A stretch of 64,000 nucleotides of DNA from Pandoraea terrae (GTDB lineage: Bacteria; Pseudomonadota; Gammaproteobacteria; Burkholderiales; Burkholderiaceae): NCBI RefSeq assembly GCF_902459695.1, contig NZ_CABPRZ010000014.1:98128-162127 (forward strand), written 5' to 3'. Position 1 is the first letter of the stretch. Every line of letters starts with the position of its first letter. Below, one piece after another: positions 45,939-56,900 of this stretch. The notes beneath the pieces are model-generated. The model was given only the letters and a program-made list of their open reading frames with translations. It was not told the origin of the DNA and ran no database searches. Made by a program: the position numbers and the translations under genes.

Positions 45939-47699
45939 TCAGCGTGACCGGTTACCCCGATTGCCGCCTTGACCGCCGGCGCCGCCCTGACCGCCCTGGC
46001 CGCCGCGATTGCCGCCCCGCGGACCCCCGCGGCCGCCGCGGTTACCACCGCGCGGACCGTTACCGCCACCGTTGGCACCACCGTTGCCGCCATTGCCGCC
46101 ATTGCCGTAGTTGCCGCCGCCGTAGCTGTTGCCGGCGCCGCCAAAGCTGCCGCCGCCACCGCCCTTGCCGCCGAAGCGGCCGCGGCCTTCCCCGCCGCGC
46201 GACTGGCCCGGCAAGCCTCGCATCGACGACTGCCCCGGCTCGCCACTCGGGCCGACATAGGCCGTGAGCGGGTTGGCACGCGGGCGGCGCGATTGGCCAT
46301 AGCCCTGTTCGCGGCTGAATACGCCCAGCGCGGTCTGCATCGGATCCGGTTGACGGCGCGGCGCGGGGGCTGCGGCGCTCCGGCCACGGCCACCCTTCGC
46401 ATCGTCGCCGGCGGCGCCCGGCATTTTCATGCCGACCGAGTTGAACAGCGCACGCACCTGTGCGTCGTCCATCTCTTCATAACGCCCGCGCTTGAGGCCG
46501 CGCGGCAGCGTCAGCGGGCCGTAGCGCGTACGAATCAGACGGCTCACCATGAGGCCGGCCGCTTCGAACATGCGGCGCACTTCACGGTTACGGCCCTCGG
46601 TCAGCGCGACGTGATACCAATGATTGGAACCTTCGCCCCCACCGTCCTGCACGCGCAGGAAGTTCGCCATGCCGTCATCGAGCTCAATGCCGCGCAGCAG
46701 TTGCTGGCGCGATGCTTCGGTCAACTGGCCGACGGTACGCACCGCGTACTCGCGCTCGATGCCGTAGCGGGGATGCATGAAACGGTTGGCGAGGTCGCCC
46801 GACGTCGTCAGGATCAGCAGGCCTTCCGTATTGAAGTCGAGACGGCCGACGGCCAGCCATTTCGCCGTCTTCATCGGCGGCAGGCGATCGAAGACCGAAG
46901 CGCGGCCTTCCGGGTCGGAATGACTGACGATTTCGCCGGACGGCTTGTGATAAAGCAGCACGCGCGGCGGCTTGGCTGTGATGCGGCGCTTGATCAGCTT
47001 GCCATTGATACGGACCTGGTCGGTCGGCAGGATACGCTGGCCGATGTGTGCGGGTTCCGAGTTCACGGACACGCGCCCCGCCAGGATCAGCTCCTCCATC
47101 TCGCGACGCGAGCCCAGACCGGCTTCCGCGAGCACCTTGTGCAGCTTCGGCGCTTCGTCGTCCGGCGACAGCACGCGCCGCTCGGCCGGCTTGCGCCCAC
47201 GGCGCGGGCCCTTGTCGGCGTCGCCCTCGTCGTCGCTGTCAAAACCGCCCGACGTCACGAAGCTGAACAGGTCGTTATCCGCAGCAGCCTTGCCGCCACC
47301 TGCGGCGGCCTTCTTCGCACCGGCGCCGGCGCCGGCGCCGCGCTTGCCGCGGGCGGGGGCACGGCGAGGGGCATCCTTGTCAGCATCCGCAGCATCCGCA
47401 GCGGGCGCCGGACGGGCGCGGCCACGCGGGCGAGCCTGCGCGGCCGCAGGTGCGCCGTCGGACGCCTCTGCCGGCGCGCTCTGCACGTCGTCGGACACGC
47501 TTTCGCCCGGCGCGGCGTCGTCGCCCTCACGCTTGGCCTGCTGCGCCGCACGACGGCGGGCAATCAAGCTGCGCGGACCACGGCGCAAGCCGCGGCGCGA
47601 TTGTTTGTCATCGGCGCCGCCTTCGGCGTCCGGCGTGGCAAGAGGCTCGCCGCCGGCATCGCGCGCGTGCGGGTCCTGGGATTCTACGTTCTGCTTCAA
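45939..47699 (-). CDS. rluB: 23S rRNA pseudouridine synthase RluB with long disordered ends
   Basis: About 586 residues, twice the E. coli length. The middle part is complete: S4 RNA-binding domain ([20 protein letters not shown]) and catalytic domain with [15 protein letters not shown], whose Asp is the nucleophile; it modifies U2605 of 23S rRNA. The N-terminal 150 residues are Ala/Arg/Asp-rich. The C-terminal 120 residues are glycine, asparagine and arginine with RGG and GGN repeats, an extreme low-complexity tail. Start is uncertain: TTG 47699 has AGG five bases upstream; GTG 47702 and an upstream ATG at 47792 are in frame. Confidence 0.88.
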   Translation of the reverse strand: MKQNVESQDPHARDAGGEPLATPDAEGGADDKQSRRGLRRGPRSLIARRRAAQQAKREGDDAAPGESVSDDVQSAPAEASDGAPAAAQARPRGRARPAPAADAADADKDAPRRAPARGKRGAGAGAGAKKAAAGGGKAAADNDLFSFVTSGGFDSDDEGDADKGPRRGRKPAERRVLSPDDEAPKLHKVLAEAGLGSRREMEELILAGRVSVNSEPAHIGQRILPTDQVRINGKLIKRRITAKPPRVLLYHKPSGEIVSHSDPEGRASVFDRLPPMKTAKWLAVGRLDFNTEGLLILTTSGDLANRFMHPRYGIEREYAVRTVGQLTEASRQQLLRGIELDDGMANFLRVQDGGGEGSNHWYHVALTEGRNREVRRMFEAAGLMVSRLIRTRYGPLTLPRGLKRGRYEEMDDAQVRALFNSVGMKMPGAAGDDAKGGRGRSAAAPAPRRQPDPMQTALGVFSREQGYGQSRRPRANPLTAYVGPSGEPGQSSMRGLPGQSRGGEGRGRFGGKGGGGGSFGGAGNSYGGGNYGNGGNGGNGGANGGGNGPRGGNRGGRGGPRGGNRGGQGGQGGAGGQGGNRGNRSR

Positions 47700-47860
47700 C
47701 ACAACCTCGTTGGAAAACCGGCCCGTCGCGGGCAGCCCAATGGCGCTGCCCCAGGTCCGTTCATTCTGTATCGCGCGGCAGTGGCCCGCCACGGCGTCGT
47801 TGGTATCGATTTGTCACATGCCGAGTGGCTCGGCCGGCACTTACACACCGATGGCCTGGC

Positions 47861-49021
47861 TCACGTGCCGGTCACCAAATCTTCATCGCCTTCGTCATCT
47901 TCGTCGTCACCGGCCGCGTGACGCTCGTTGGCAGCCGTTTCCTCTGCCGTCACTTCATGCACACGGACATCGTCCGCATGCGCCCCTTCGGCAGCGGATA
48001 CGGCAGCCGCTTCGATTGCCGGATCGCCGACATGCTCTCCGGCCGCGGTGTCCTTCATCTCATCGATGGAGGAGACAACATGGTCCGGCACTTCCTCCGC
48101 CGCTTCGTGAGCGGGCGGTTCGTCGTTCGACGGTTCGTCGGACGCCTGATCAGCAAAATCGTTCGATGCTTGTCGCTCACTCAGCGCAACCGGCTCCGCC
48201 ACTTCAGCCGTCTCGGCCATCTCGGCCATCTCGGCCGGATCCGCCACATCAGCCACTTCGACCGGTTCGGCCGCCTCGATCGGGCGAGCCGCTTCAACCG
48301 GTTCAGCCTCCTCGGACAGCGCAGGCGCCTGATCGGCCGGCATGCCGTCGGCCAGCGCCAACGCATCGGCCCGCACCTGCGCAAGGCGCGCCAAGGCTTC
48401 GGGTGCCGCATCGAGTTCGCCGGTCGGCGCCACCTCATCTTCCGGCTCGCCGCCAGCCTCACCAAATTCGATCGTCTGCTGCGCCAGCAAATCGATTTGC
48501 GCCTGCGCTGCCGGGTCTTCGAGCGGCGGCAAGGCGTCGAGCGCGCGCAATCCGAGATCGTCGAGGAACGTCTTGGTCGTCGCGTACAGACCGGGGCGGC
48601 CCGGCACGTCGCGATGTCCAATCACTTCAATCCAGCCGCGATCCTCGAGTTGCTTGACGATCTGCGTATTCACCGTAACGCCACGAATCTCTTCGATATC
48701 TCCGCGCGTCACCGGTTGACGATAGGCAATGATCGCCAGCGTCTCCATGACAGCGCGCGAATACTTCGGCGGCTTTTCCGGATTCAGGCGGTCGAGATAC
48801 TCACGCATGCGCGGACGGCTCTGAAAACGCCAGCCCGTGGCCAATGCCACCAGCTCCACGCCTTTACCGTCCCAGTCCGCGCGAATCTCTTCCAGCAACG
48901 ATCGCACCGTATCGCCCGATACGGTGTCGACGAAGAGTTTGCGCAGGTCGCTCACCTTGAGCGGCTCCTGCGCGCAAATCAACGCGGTCTCGAGGACGAG
49001 TTTCGCCTCTTGGGTATTCAT
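47861..49021 (-). CDS. scpB: Segregation and condensation protein ScpB with acidic C-terminal extension
   Basis: 386 residues. The first 190 are ScpB: two winged helices with [34 protein letters not shown] and [10 protein letters not shown]; ScpB joins ScpA and SMC in chromosome condensation. From about residue 200 on, a 185-residue extension is rich in Ala/Glu/Val/Pro with imperfect repeats of VEVAD/MAEMAE type and then a strongly acidic end ([11 protein letters not shown]). Gene order scpB-rluB is common in the group. scpA is not in this window. Confidence 0.92.
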   Translation of the reverse strand: MNTQEAKLVLETALICAQEPLKVSDLRKLFVDTVSGDTVRSLLEEIRADWDGKGVELVALATGWRFQSRPRMREYLDRLNPEKPPKYSRAVMETLAIIAYRQPVTRGDIEEIRGVTVNTQIVKQLEDRGWIEVIGHRDVPGRPGLYATTKTFLDDLGLRALDALPPLEDPAAQAQIDLLAQQTIEFGEAGGEPEDEVAPTGELDAAPEALARLAQVRADALALADGMPADQAPALSEEAEPVEAARPIEAAEPVEVADVADPAEMAEMAETAEVAEPVALSERQASNDFADQASDEPSNDEPPAHEAAEEVPDHVVSSIDEMKDTAAGEHVGDPAIEAAAVSAAEGAHADDVRVHEVTAEETAANERHAAGDDEDDEGDEDLVTGT

Positions 49022-49495
49022 GTGCGACTAAGCAAACCGGGGGCTTGGCAACCCGGCCTCAGGAATAAGATGCTGGAACGTTAGAAGCGGTCGTAACCAC
49101 TTCGCATATGCGCGCGCCCTTTTGTGTTCGGTCGTAGTGACGGCGGCGCGACCTGGATGCTTCGAAACGACCTGCCGGGATCGCCCAAGCCTCGATACGG
49201 CATGACGGACGTCCGGTATGTCGCAATTATCACTGAAACACCGACGCCCGTAAAGCGGTTCGCAATGGTGGCATCGCCCTGATAAGTTGCAAAACAATCG
49301 GAAACCTCGCAATAGGACGCCCTGACAGGGGCCGCGGCGAGTCTTGGGGGGCGCTCCGCCTTATTCGACAAAGCCCGGCAAACGCTCCATAATCGCTTCG
49401 TCCGCCGCCAAATGCGCCGCCATGCGTGGCCGCGCGATGGCGCGCTGCCCGATCCACCGATTCACGCTTGCCGTATCTCGCCCCGGGGAGACGCC
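49022..49495. other. Gene-free stretch upstream of scpB
   Basis: 474 bp between divergent genes. It must hold the promoters of both, but I see no clear -35/-10 pair. Open frames here lack ribosome binding sites or family signatures. Confidence 0.55.
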
Positions 49496-49930
49496 ATGCC
49501 TTCCGTCATGTTCCTTACGCCCGACGACGCCGAACAGGCATTCTACGAAGCCCTGCGCTCGGGCAACGTCGATGCCGTCATGGAGATCTGGTCCGAAGAC
49601 GAGGAGATTGTCTGTGTCCACCCGAATGGCCCGCGCCACGTAGGCCCTGCCCCCGTACGCGCCAGTTGGGAGCAGATTCTCGACAAAGGCGGGTTGCAAA
49701 TCACGGCCAATCATCTGCGCGTTGCCGACAATCCGCTGTGCGCGGTCCATAACGTGCTCGAGCAGATCCTCGTCGAAAGCAAACCCACGCTGCGCTTCGC
49801 GTTCGTGCTCGCCACCAACGTCTACCTCAAGGAAGCCGACGGCTGGCGCCTGGTGCTCCATCACGCGAGCCCCGCCATCGGGCACGAAGACTCGGCCCCC
49901 ACGGGCACGCACTCGCACCGGCTGCATTAA
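49496..49930 (+). CDS. NTF2-like/SnoaL-type protein (nuclear transport factor 2 superfamily)
   Basis: 144-residue protein with the cone-shaped NTF2 fold pattern: an N-terminal helix (DAEQAFYEALRSGNVDAVMEIWSEDEEIVCVHP), then alternating strands ending in GWRLVLHHAS. The EEIVCVHPNGPRHVGP segment is typical of the small DUF4440/SnoaL3-like proteins in Burkholderiaceae whose ligands are unknown. ATG 49496 has a GGGGAG ribosome binding site; an in-frame start at 49412 lacks support. Monocistronic, followed by a GC-rich terminator. Confidence 0.83.
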   Translation: MPSVMFLTPDDAEQAFYEALRSGNVDAVMEIWSEDEEIVCVHPNGPRHVGPAPVRASWEQILDKGGLQITANHLRVADNPLCAVHNVLEQILVESKPTLRFAFVLATNVYLKEADGWRLVLHHASPAIGHEDSAPTGTHSHRLH

Positions 49931-49941
49931 GCCGGCACGGC

Positions 49942-49979
49942 TGGCCGGCCGCCCTTTGCGGCGGCCGCCGCCTTTTTTT
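49942..49979 (+). terminator. GC-rich terminator after the NTF2-like gene
   Basis: GGCCGCC (49947-49953) pairs with GGCGGCC (49960-49966); after six more GC bases comes a seven-T run (49973-49979). Alternative pairings extend the stem. Confidence 0.65.
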
Positions 49980-49994
49980 GCCGCCGGAGTGCGC

Positions 49995-50834
49995 TCAGTC
50001 CTGTTTGGGCAGGGTCCCCGCAGGGACCGGCACCGCGTCGGCCGGATGAACGATCTCTCCGCCCAATGCCGTCACGCCGGCCAGCAGCCGTTCAAACGCA
50101 GCACCCAGCAGCGATGGATCGCCCTTTACGCCGAGATCGATGTGGCGACGTGCATAGATTTCGCCGCGCTCGGCATCCCCCACGCTCGGCAGGCTGAATA
50201 CCTTGATCCCCTGATATTCCGCTTCAATGGTCTCCATCAGCGGCGTGAGCGTCGATTCGGCCAGGCCGAACACAAGCACGGAACGCTCGCCGTGGGCACG
50301 AAGGTGATGCATATCGGCGTAACGCGTATCGAGCACCCACGCCATCATCGGCCATGCCATGACAGGAAAACCGGGCATGAAATGGTGATTGGCCACAGAA
50401 AACCCGGGAATCTTGTTGTACGGGTTCGGCAGAATCACCGCGCCGATAGGAAATTCACCCATCTTCAGACGATGGCGGTTGTCGGGCTGGCTCATGTCGG
50501 GCATGCCGCCCGGGCTCGTATCGGCGATCCGTTCCAGGATCAACTTCTCGGCATCCGGATGAAGGGCGACCGGCACCTCGAGCGCCGCCGCCGCACACTG
50601 GCGCGTGTGATCGTCGGGCGTGGCGCCGATGCCGCCGGTGACGAACACCACGTCGTCGCCGGCGAAGGTACGGCGCAGGGTCGCGGTGATGCGTTCGGGG
50701 TCGTCGCCGAGATACTCGGCCCAGTCGAGCTGCATGCCGCGCTCGGCGAGCAGCGCGATAAACTTCGGCAGATGCTTGTCCTGGCGCCGACCGGAGAGGA
50801 TTTCGTCGCCGATGATGATGAGACCGACAGCCAT
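49995..50834 (-). CDS. MoCF/CinA-type molybdopterin-binding domain protein
   Basis: 279 residues. The N-terminal 170 form a MoaB/Mog (MoCF) domain: AVGLIIIGDEILSGRRQDKH, VVFVTGGIGATPDDHTRQ and LPNPYNKIPGFSV, as in CinA N-terminal domains, without the C-terminal nicotinamide-mononucleotide deamidase part. These proteins are often labelled competence/damage-inducible protein A, but the actual substrate is unknown. I prefer ATG 50834, placed six bases after AAGGA; ATG 50840 is also possible. Last gene of a minus-strand run. Confidence 0.88.
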   Translation of the reverse strand: MAVGLIIIGDEILSGRRQDKHLPKFIALLAERGMQLDWAEYLGDDPERITATLRRTFAGDDVVFVTGGIGATPDDHTRQCAAAALEVPVALHPDAEKLILERIADTSPGGMPDMSQPDNRHRLKMGEFPIGAVILPNPYNKIPGFSVANHHFMPGFPVMAWPMMAWVLDTRYADMHHLRAHGERSVLVFGLAESTLTPLMETIEAEYQGIKVFSLPSVGDAERGEIYARRHIDLGVKGDPSLLGAAFERLLAGVTALGGEIVHPADAVPVPAGTLPKQD

Positions 50835-50848
50835 GGCCATTCCTTTTT

Positions 50849-51694
50849 TTAGCGGGGCAGCGGCAGCACGGTCGCGTCGGGCGCCTCGTGACGCGCCGCG
50901 TCCTCGGCGCGCAGGCGCGACAACGCCCGCAGGCAGTAATGCGCGAACCAGAGTGCCGAAAATACGAAAATCACAACGTACATCCAGATCGCCACCAGCG
51001 CGATGACCGGGAACAGCACGACCATGATCGCCGACGATACCCAAAGCAATGTCGGCAACGACCCGAGCAGCCCCGTCGCCACGCCGATCACCAGCAACGG
51101 CAGGCGCTTCTGGCGGACGATGCGGCGGCGTTCATCGGCTGTCGCATGTTCCGCCAATGCATCATAGGTCATCACGCGATAAGTCAACCAGCCCCACAAC
51201 AGCGGCGGCACGATCGCAAAGAACGGCGGCACGAGCCACAACGGCAGCGTGACAAGCGCCGCGATCAGGAAAATGACCGTGGCGCCGAGCGATTGGCCGA
51301 GACTGCCCCAGAACGACCCGCCTCGGCGGGCTTCCAGATGGTGATAGTGACGCTTCGACAAGTGCCGCAGCACGGCCGGCATCGACCCGCCGGCGATCAA
51401 CAGTAGCGCGGTCACCACGATCAGCGGCACAAGCAACGCCACGAGGATGAACGGCGCCAGCGTCATGCGCACGCTGTCGGCACCAAAATAGCCGAAAAAG
51501 CGGTAGATCCAGTGCGTAAATTGCCACTGCTCGAGCCACAGCCGCAGGAAATCCGTGAACGGTTCCCAGCCGAACCAGATGACAGCGCCCCAGATCAGCC
51601 CCGAGACGACGAACGGCATCGCGGTCAGCCAGAGCATCCGCGGATGCAACAGGCTGACCAGCGCGCGGCCAAGCGCGCGAAGGATGTCGTTCAT
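50849..51694 (-). CDS. EI24 domain membrane protein
   Basis: 281-residue inner-membrane protein with about six hydrophobic helices. The pattern MNDILRALGRALVSLLHPRMLW, with long paired helices and a C-terminal charged tail, fits the EI24 family that includes E. coli CysZ, a sulfate permease. Whether this member carries sulfate is unknown; it is not near the cys operon. Its start ATG 51694 overlaps the stop of the upstream hydroxylase (ATGA), indicating coupled translation. Confidence 0.82.
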   Translation of the reverse strand: MNDILRALGRALVSLLHPRMLWLTAMPFVVSGLIWGAVIWFGWEPFTDFLRLWLEQWQFTHWIYRFFGYFGADSVRMTLAPFILVALLVPLIVVTALLLIAGGSMPAVLRHLSKRHYHHLEARRGGSFWGSLGQSLGATVIFLIAALVTLPLWLVPPFFAIVPPLLWGWLTYRVMTYDALAEHATADERRRIVRQKRLPLLVIGVATGLLGSLPTLLWVSSAIMVVLFPVIALVAIWMYVVIFVFSALWFAHYCLRALSRLRAEDAARHEAPDATVLPLPR

Positions 51695-52704
51695 ATCGAT
51701 TCCGTGCGCGGTGTTTCGCGGCGGCGGCGCGGGCGCAATGCCGACGCCATCCGGCCCAGTCCATACCATTGCTGGGCCCAGAAACCCTGCCCGTACTCGA
51801 CGCCGCGTCCGGCCGGCGGCGCAAGCTGGTCGCGAATGCCGGTCGCCACGAATTGCCGGGAGAAATCGGCGGTACCGAACAGGACATCCCACCACGGGAA
51901 CAGGACACCGAAATTGCATCCGCGATGCCTGCCCTCGTGCCCTGCGCCAATGGCGTGATGGCGACGGTGGAATGTCGGGCTCACCAACAACCGCTCACCC
52001 AACCAGCCGAAGTGCAGCCGCGCATTCGTGTGCTGCATGCTTTGCAGCCATTCCGACACGGCGATCAGCAACACGAACTGTATCGGCGTCACGCCGATCG
52101 CGATGGCGATCAACGCGAAGAAACCGGCCTGGATCAGATCGTCGAGCAGGTGATTGCGGTTATCCGCCCATAGCGACATCTGCTGCTGGCTGTGATGCAC
52201 CGCGTGCAACGCCCACCACCAGCGAAAACCGTGTTCCCAGCGGTGATACCAATAGCCCGCGAAATCGAGGATCACGAGATAGACCGCGAAACTCACGAGC
52301 GCATGGGACGTCACGCCGGGCCACACATCTTCGATATTGATGTTGACGAACCCTTCGAGCCTCAGCCACCCCTGCAGGCTGTCGAGCAATGGCTGGAACG
52401 CGAAGAAGAAGACGAGATTGAACAGGCCCAACCGGTGAATCAACGTGTAAAGGACGTCGACCCTCACGGCCTTGCGGTCCTTCCAAGCCTCCACCGGGCG
52501 CAATGCTTCGAGCGGGCGCAGGATCAGCAGCATCAGAACGATCTGCACCACGCCGATCATGAAAAACTGCACCGCGTCGTACGCGTCGTCGTCGTAATCC
52601 ATCAGGCCGACGTGGTACAGCAAAGGCTGCACCACAACGGTGTAGATCTCGGTCTGCACCGCCGAGAAGGCAGCATTGAAACCGTTGATCAAAGTGTCGA
52701 GCAT
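51691..52704 (-). CDS. Fatty acid hydroxylase/sterol desaturase family membrane protein
   Basis: 337-residue di-iron membrane enzyme. The eight-histidine signature is present: HRWEH (about 153-157), HAVHHS (about 166-171) and HRRHH (about 244-248). Four to five hydrophobic segments surround it. These enzymes hydroxylate or desaturate lipid substrates at the membrane; the exact lipid cannot be read from sequence. It is co-transcribed with the EI24 protein through an ATGA overlap, and with the upstream propeller gene (40 bp). Confidence 0.9.
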   Translation of the reverse strand: MLDTLINGFNAAFSAVQTEIYTVVVQPLLYHVGLMDYDDDAYDAVQFFMIGVVQIVLMLLILRPLEALRPVEAWKDRKAVRVDVLYTLIHRLGLFNLVFFFAFQPLLDSLQGWLRLEGFVNINIEDVWPGVTSHALVSFAVYLVILDFAGYWYHRWEHGFRWWWALHAVHHSQQQMSLWADNRNHLLDDLIQAGFFALIAIAIGVTPIQFVLLIAVSEWLQSMQHTNARLHFGWLGERLLVSPTFHRRHHAIGAGHEGRHRGCNFGVLFPWWDVLFGTADFSRQFVATGIRDQLAPPAGRGVEYGQGFWAQQWYGLGRMASALRPRRRRETPRTESI

Positions 52705-52744
52705 AAGGCTGCTTTACGTCGCTTCACGAAGACCGGCGGGCTTC

Positions 52745-53737
52745 TTACAGCACCGGTGCGCGGTCATAGAAATAGATGCCGTGCGGCGAACGGCCGACCG
52801 GTATCGTGTTGATCAGCTTGCGCGTGGCGAGGTCGATGATGCCGACCTTGCGCGCCCAGCGGAACGTCACCCACAGGGTCTTGCGATCGGCGGACAGTTC
52901 CATGTCGTCCGGCCCCGCCAGCAATCCCGTGATGTCACCGACGTTCGTCAGCGACTCCTGATCGATGATGCTGATCGTGTTCGACACGCGGTTCGAGATC
53001 AGCACGTGGCGGCCGTCGGCGAGCGAGCGGAAGTTGTGCGCGCCCTTGCCCGTCGGAATCGTCTTGACGATCTTGCGGTTGCGCCAATCGACCACGGCCG
53101 CGTAATCCGCACCCGTCATGCCGATGAGCATGAACTTGTCATGCGGCGTCAGCCACACGCCGGCCGGGCTGTCGCCCACCTTCAGCTTCCACAGGACGGT
53201 CTGCGTCGCCAGATCGATGGCGGCGACTTCGTTCGATTCCTGCAGCGTGACGAACACCGTCTTGCTGTCTTCGGTGAAGACCAGATGGCTCGGCATCTTC
53301 GCCAGCGGCAGGCGCTTGGCGATCGTCAGGTTCTTGCCGTCGAACTTGTAGATATCGACGCGGTCCAGGCGCAGGCCGTTCGCAACAAACCACTTCTTGT
53401 CCGGCGAAAAGCCGATCTGGTACGGATCTTCGATGTTGTCGATCTTGCGCTGGACCTGGCCGGTCTTGGGATCGAGGAAAACGAGATTGTTGCCGACGGA
53501 ATTCGCCACGATCAACGACTGGTTGTCGGGCGTGGCCATCAAGTGGTGCGGTTCCTTGCCCACAGGAAACGTCTGGATGACCTTCTGGGTGTCTTTATCG
53601 ATCAGGCTGACGCTTGCGTCGCCCGAATTCAGCACGACCACCGTGCCGTCAGACGCGGCCGCCGCCGCAACTTGGCCGGACAGTGCGGCCAGGCCCAGGG
53701 AAAACGCCATCCCGGCGGAGATCAAAACTTTACGCAT
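52745..53737 (-). CDS. Periplasmic YncE-like beta-propeller protein
   Basis: 330-residue exported protein with a signal peptide (cleavage near AAAAA/SD, about residue 28). It is built of seven or so 40-residue blades with YVTN-type repeats, for example VVLNSGDASVSLIDKDTQKV and LIVANSVGNNLVFLDPKTG, ending in a closing strand VGRSPHGIYFYDR. E. coli YncE binds DNA in vitro but the physiological ligand is not known. ATG 53737 starts the signal peptide; the longer frame to 53809 is unlikely. First gene of the minus-strand run. Confidence 0.88.
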   Translation of the reverse strand: MRKVLISAGMAFSLGLAALSGQVAAAAASDGTVVVLNSGDASVSLIDKDTQKVIQTFPVGKEPHHLMATPDNQSLIVANSVGNNLVFLDPKTGQVQRKIDNIEDPYQIGFSPDKKWFVANGLRLDRVDIYKFDGKNLTIAKRLPLAKMPSHLVFTEDSKTVFVTLQESNEVAAIDLATQTVLWKLKVGDSPAGVWLTPHDKFMLIGMTGADYAAVVDWRNRKIVKTIPTGKGAHNFRSLADGRHVLISNRVSNTISIIDQESLTNVGDITGLLAGPDDMELSADRKTLWVTFRWARKVGIIDLATRKLINTIPVGRSPHGIYFYDRAPVL

Positions 53738-53930
53738 TGCACATTCTCTCGTTGAACTTCCGCTATTGTAGGCCCGGATTCGGCGTTCGCGCGCTTCGAT
53801 TTCGATCAATTCGACGGGCGAGCGCCACCGGACACCTGCCCGGCGCCTGAGTGTTCAACGCCCGGCGCCCCCTTCGCGTTGACACCCGCCGGCGATGCAA
53901 ACGGCAATCCTGCCACCGTTCGCGCACACC

Positions 53931-56900
53931 TCAGCGCTGGAGCGCCTCCCAGACCTTGTGCAACCGCTTGACAGAGACGGGCATCGGGGTTCGAAGTTCC
54001 TGCGCGAACAGCGAAACGCGCAATTCTTCCAGCAGCCAGCGGAATTCGTCGAGACGGGCGTCGCCCTGATCGCGCCGCTGCGCCGCCGCCCGCTGCCAAT
54101 TCTGCAGCAACGGCCCGATTTCCGACATCGCGCGCGCGTCCCGGGCCGAATCGGCCTTGAGCTTGTCGATGCGTGCTGCCATCGCCTTGAGGTAGCGCGG
54201 GAAGTGCGCGAGCTGGGCATAAGGCGTGTCAACCATGAAGCGTTTGCCGATCAGGCGTTGCAGCTGCGCCGTCAGGTCTGCATGCGCCTGCGCAAACGGC
54301 TTCGATTGCGGCAGTTTCTTCAGAATCGCCGCGTATTCCGTCAGGATCTGGCCCGCCAGCCGCGCGATCTCCTGCGCGAGCAGATTCAGGCGCCCCTTGC
54401 CCTCGTCCTTGCGCGTATTGAACGACGCGGCATCGGTCGGCCACGGCAAGGCCAGACAGGCCCGCTCGAGCGCCAGATCGATGATCTGGGCGCGCAGCTC
54501 TTCCTGCGTGCCGAGCGTCATATATTGCATCGCCATCTGCTGCAAGCCCGGAATATTCTTTTCCAGGTATTTGACCTGCTCGCGCAATTGCAGCGCGAAC
54601 AGCTTGCGCAGGCCGGCGCGGTGTTGACGCCGGGCCTCGTCCGGATCGTCGAACACCTCCAGATCGCAATGGTCGCCGCGATCGACGAGCGCCGGATAGC
54701 CGAACAACGTCTGACCGCCGCGGCGAATCTCGAGCATTTCCGCCAATTCGCCGAAACTCCACGTCGTGAGGCTGTCGTAACGCCCCGGCTCGACGGCAGG
54801 CGTTGCGGCCCCACTCCCTGCACCGGCGGCACCGCCTTTCGCCATGGCGTTCGCGTTGCCCGAACGGTCGGTCCGGGCGGCATTGGCGGCCAGTTTGGCC
54901 GCGCCGGCGCCGGCATTTGCGGTGGCTGCACCCACCGTGCCTGCCGTGCCCGCCACCGGGGCCGCCCCGCTATCGGCCGCCATCTGCTGGAATGTGCGCT
55001 GTGCCTGCTGGCCAAGCTCGGCGCGCAGTTGCGCGAGGTTCCGGCCCATGGCGAGCTGACGGCCGTGCTCGTCGACGATCTTGAAATTCATCGTCAAATG
55101 CACGGGCAGCTGTTCGAGCTTGAAATCGCTCGGCTTGAGCATGATCGTGACCTGCTCGCGCACATCGGCAATCAACGCATCGAGCAACGCGCCGCCACCG
55201 AAGTGCGCACGCCCGGCGAAGCCCGCCGCATATTCCGGCAGCGGCACACAATGTCGGCGCAGCTTCTGCGGCAGCGATTTCAGCAACAGATGCGCTTTCT
55301 CCTTCAGCATTCCCGGCACCAGCCATTCGCAGCGGCGCGCGTCCACCTGGTTCAGCGCGTACAGCGGCACCGCGAGCGTCACCCCGTCGCGCGGCGAGCC
55401 CGGCTCGAAATGGTACGTCAGCGCCATGTCGATGCCTGCCATCGACGTCTTCTTCGGAAACAGATCGGTCGTGACGCCGGCGGCCTCGTGCCGCATCAGG
55501 TCATCGCGCACGAGGTACAGCAGTTTCGGATGGCCGCGCGACGCTTCCTTGTACCAATGCTCCAGACTGACGCCCTCGTAAACGTCAGCCGGCAAATGCT
55601 GGTCGTAAAACGCGTAGATCAGTTCGTCGTCGACGAGCACGTCCTGCCGGCGGGATTTGTGTTCGAGCTGTTCGATGTCCGCGATCAGCTTGCGGTTGTG
55701 CGCGAAGAATGGCGCGCGCGTTTCCCACTCGCCCTCCACCAGCGCGCTGCGGATGAAGATTTCGCGCGCGCGCTTCGGATCGCGCGGGCCGAAGTGCATG
55801 CGGCGGCGTCCGTAGATGGTCAGGCCGTACAAAGTACCGCGCTCGAAGGCGACAACCTGCGCCGCCTTCTTTTCCCAATGCGCATCGGACAGCGACGTCT
55901 TCACAAGGTGGCGGCCGACGCGCTCGATCCATTCCGGCTCGATCTTCGCAACGCAACGGCCGAACAGACGGCTGGTTTCGACCAGCTCGGCCACTACGAT
56001 CCAGCGTCCCGCCTTCTTCACCAACGGAGAGCCCGGCCAGATGTGAAACTTGATGCCATGCGCGCCGAGGTAATGGGGATCGTCGTCCGCCTTGCAGCCG
56101 ATGTTGCCGAGCAGGCCCGAGAGGAGCGCCAGATGGACCTGTTCGTAGGTGGCATCGACCTCGTTGAGGCGCCAGCCCTGCTCGCGCACCACCGTGAGCA
56201 GTTGGCTGTGGACGTCCCGCCATTCCCGCAGCCGCAGTTGTGACAGGAAATTGTCGCGGCACGCCTGCGCCAGGAGCCGGTTCGACTTCTTGTGCGCGAT
56301 GGCCTCTTCAAACCACTTCCAGATCTTGAGCCACGCCAGGAATTCGGATTTTTCATCCGCAAACTTACGATGTGCGTTGTCTGCGGCGTCTTGCGCCTCT
56401 TGCGGTCGATCACGTGGATCCTGCACCGCCAGTGCGCTGGCGATGATCAATACCTCGCGCAGCGCCTGCTGGTCGCGCGCGGCAAGGATCATGCGGCCCA
56501 CGCGCGGATCGAGCGGCAGACGCGCCAGCTCCCGGCCCAGCGGCGTGAGCCGGTTGACCTCGTCGACCGCGCCCAGCTCGCCGAGCAACTGATAGCCGTC
56601 CGCGATCGCCCGCGGCGGCGGCGGCTCGATGAACGGGAATTCCTCGACTTTCGCCAAACGCAGCGCCTGCATGCGCAAAATCACCGAGGCCAGCGACGAA
56701 CGCAGGATTTCGGGATCCGTGAAACGCACGCGCGCCTGGAAATCAGCCTCGTCGTACAGCCGGACGCAGATGCCGTCGGCGACGCGGCCGCAACGGCCCG
56801 CGCGCTGGTTGGCCGCCGCCTGTGAAATCGGCTCGATCTGCAGCTGTTCGACCTTGTTGCGGTACGAATACCGCTTCACGCGCGCCGTGCCGGCATCCAC

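Noticed and set aside
49081..49371. Minus-strand frame of 96 codons upstream of scpB
   Set aside because: No family resemblance and no clear ribosome binding site; treated as non-coding.
53895..56243. Plus-strand open frame of about 780 codons opposite hrpA
   Set aside because: Shadow of hrpA; no ribosome binding site or domain.
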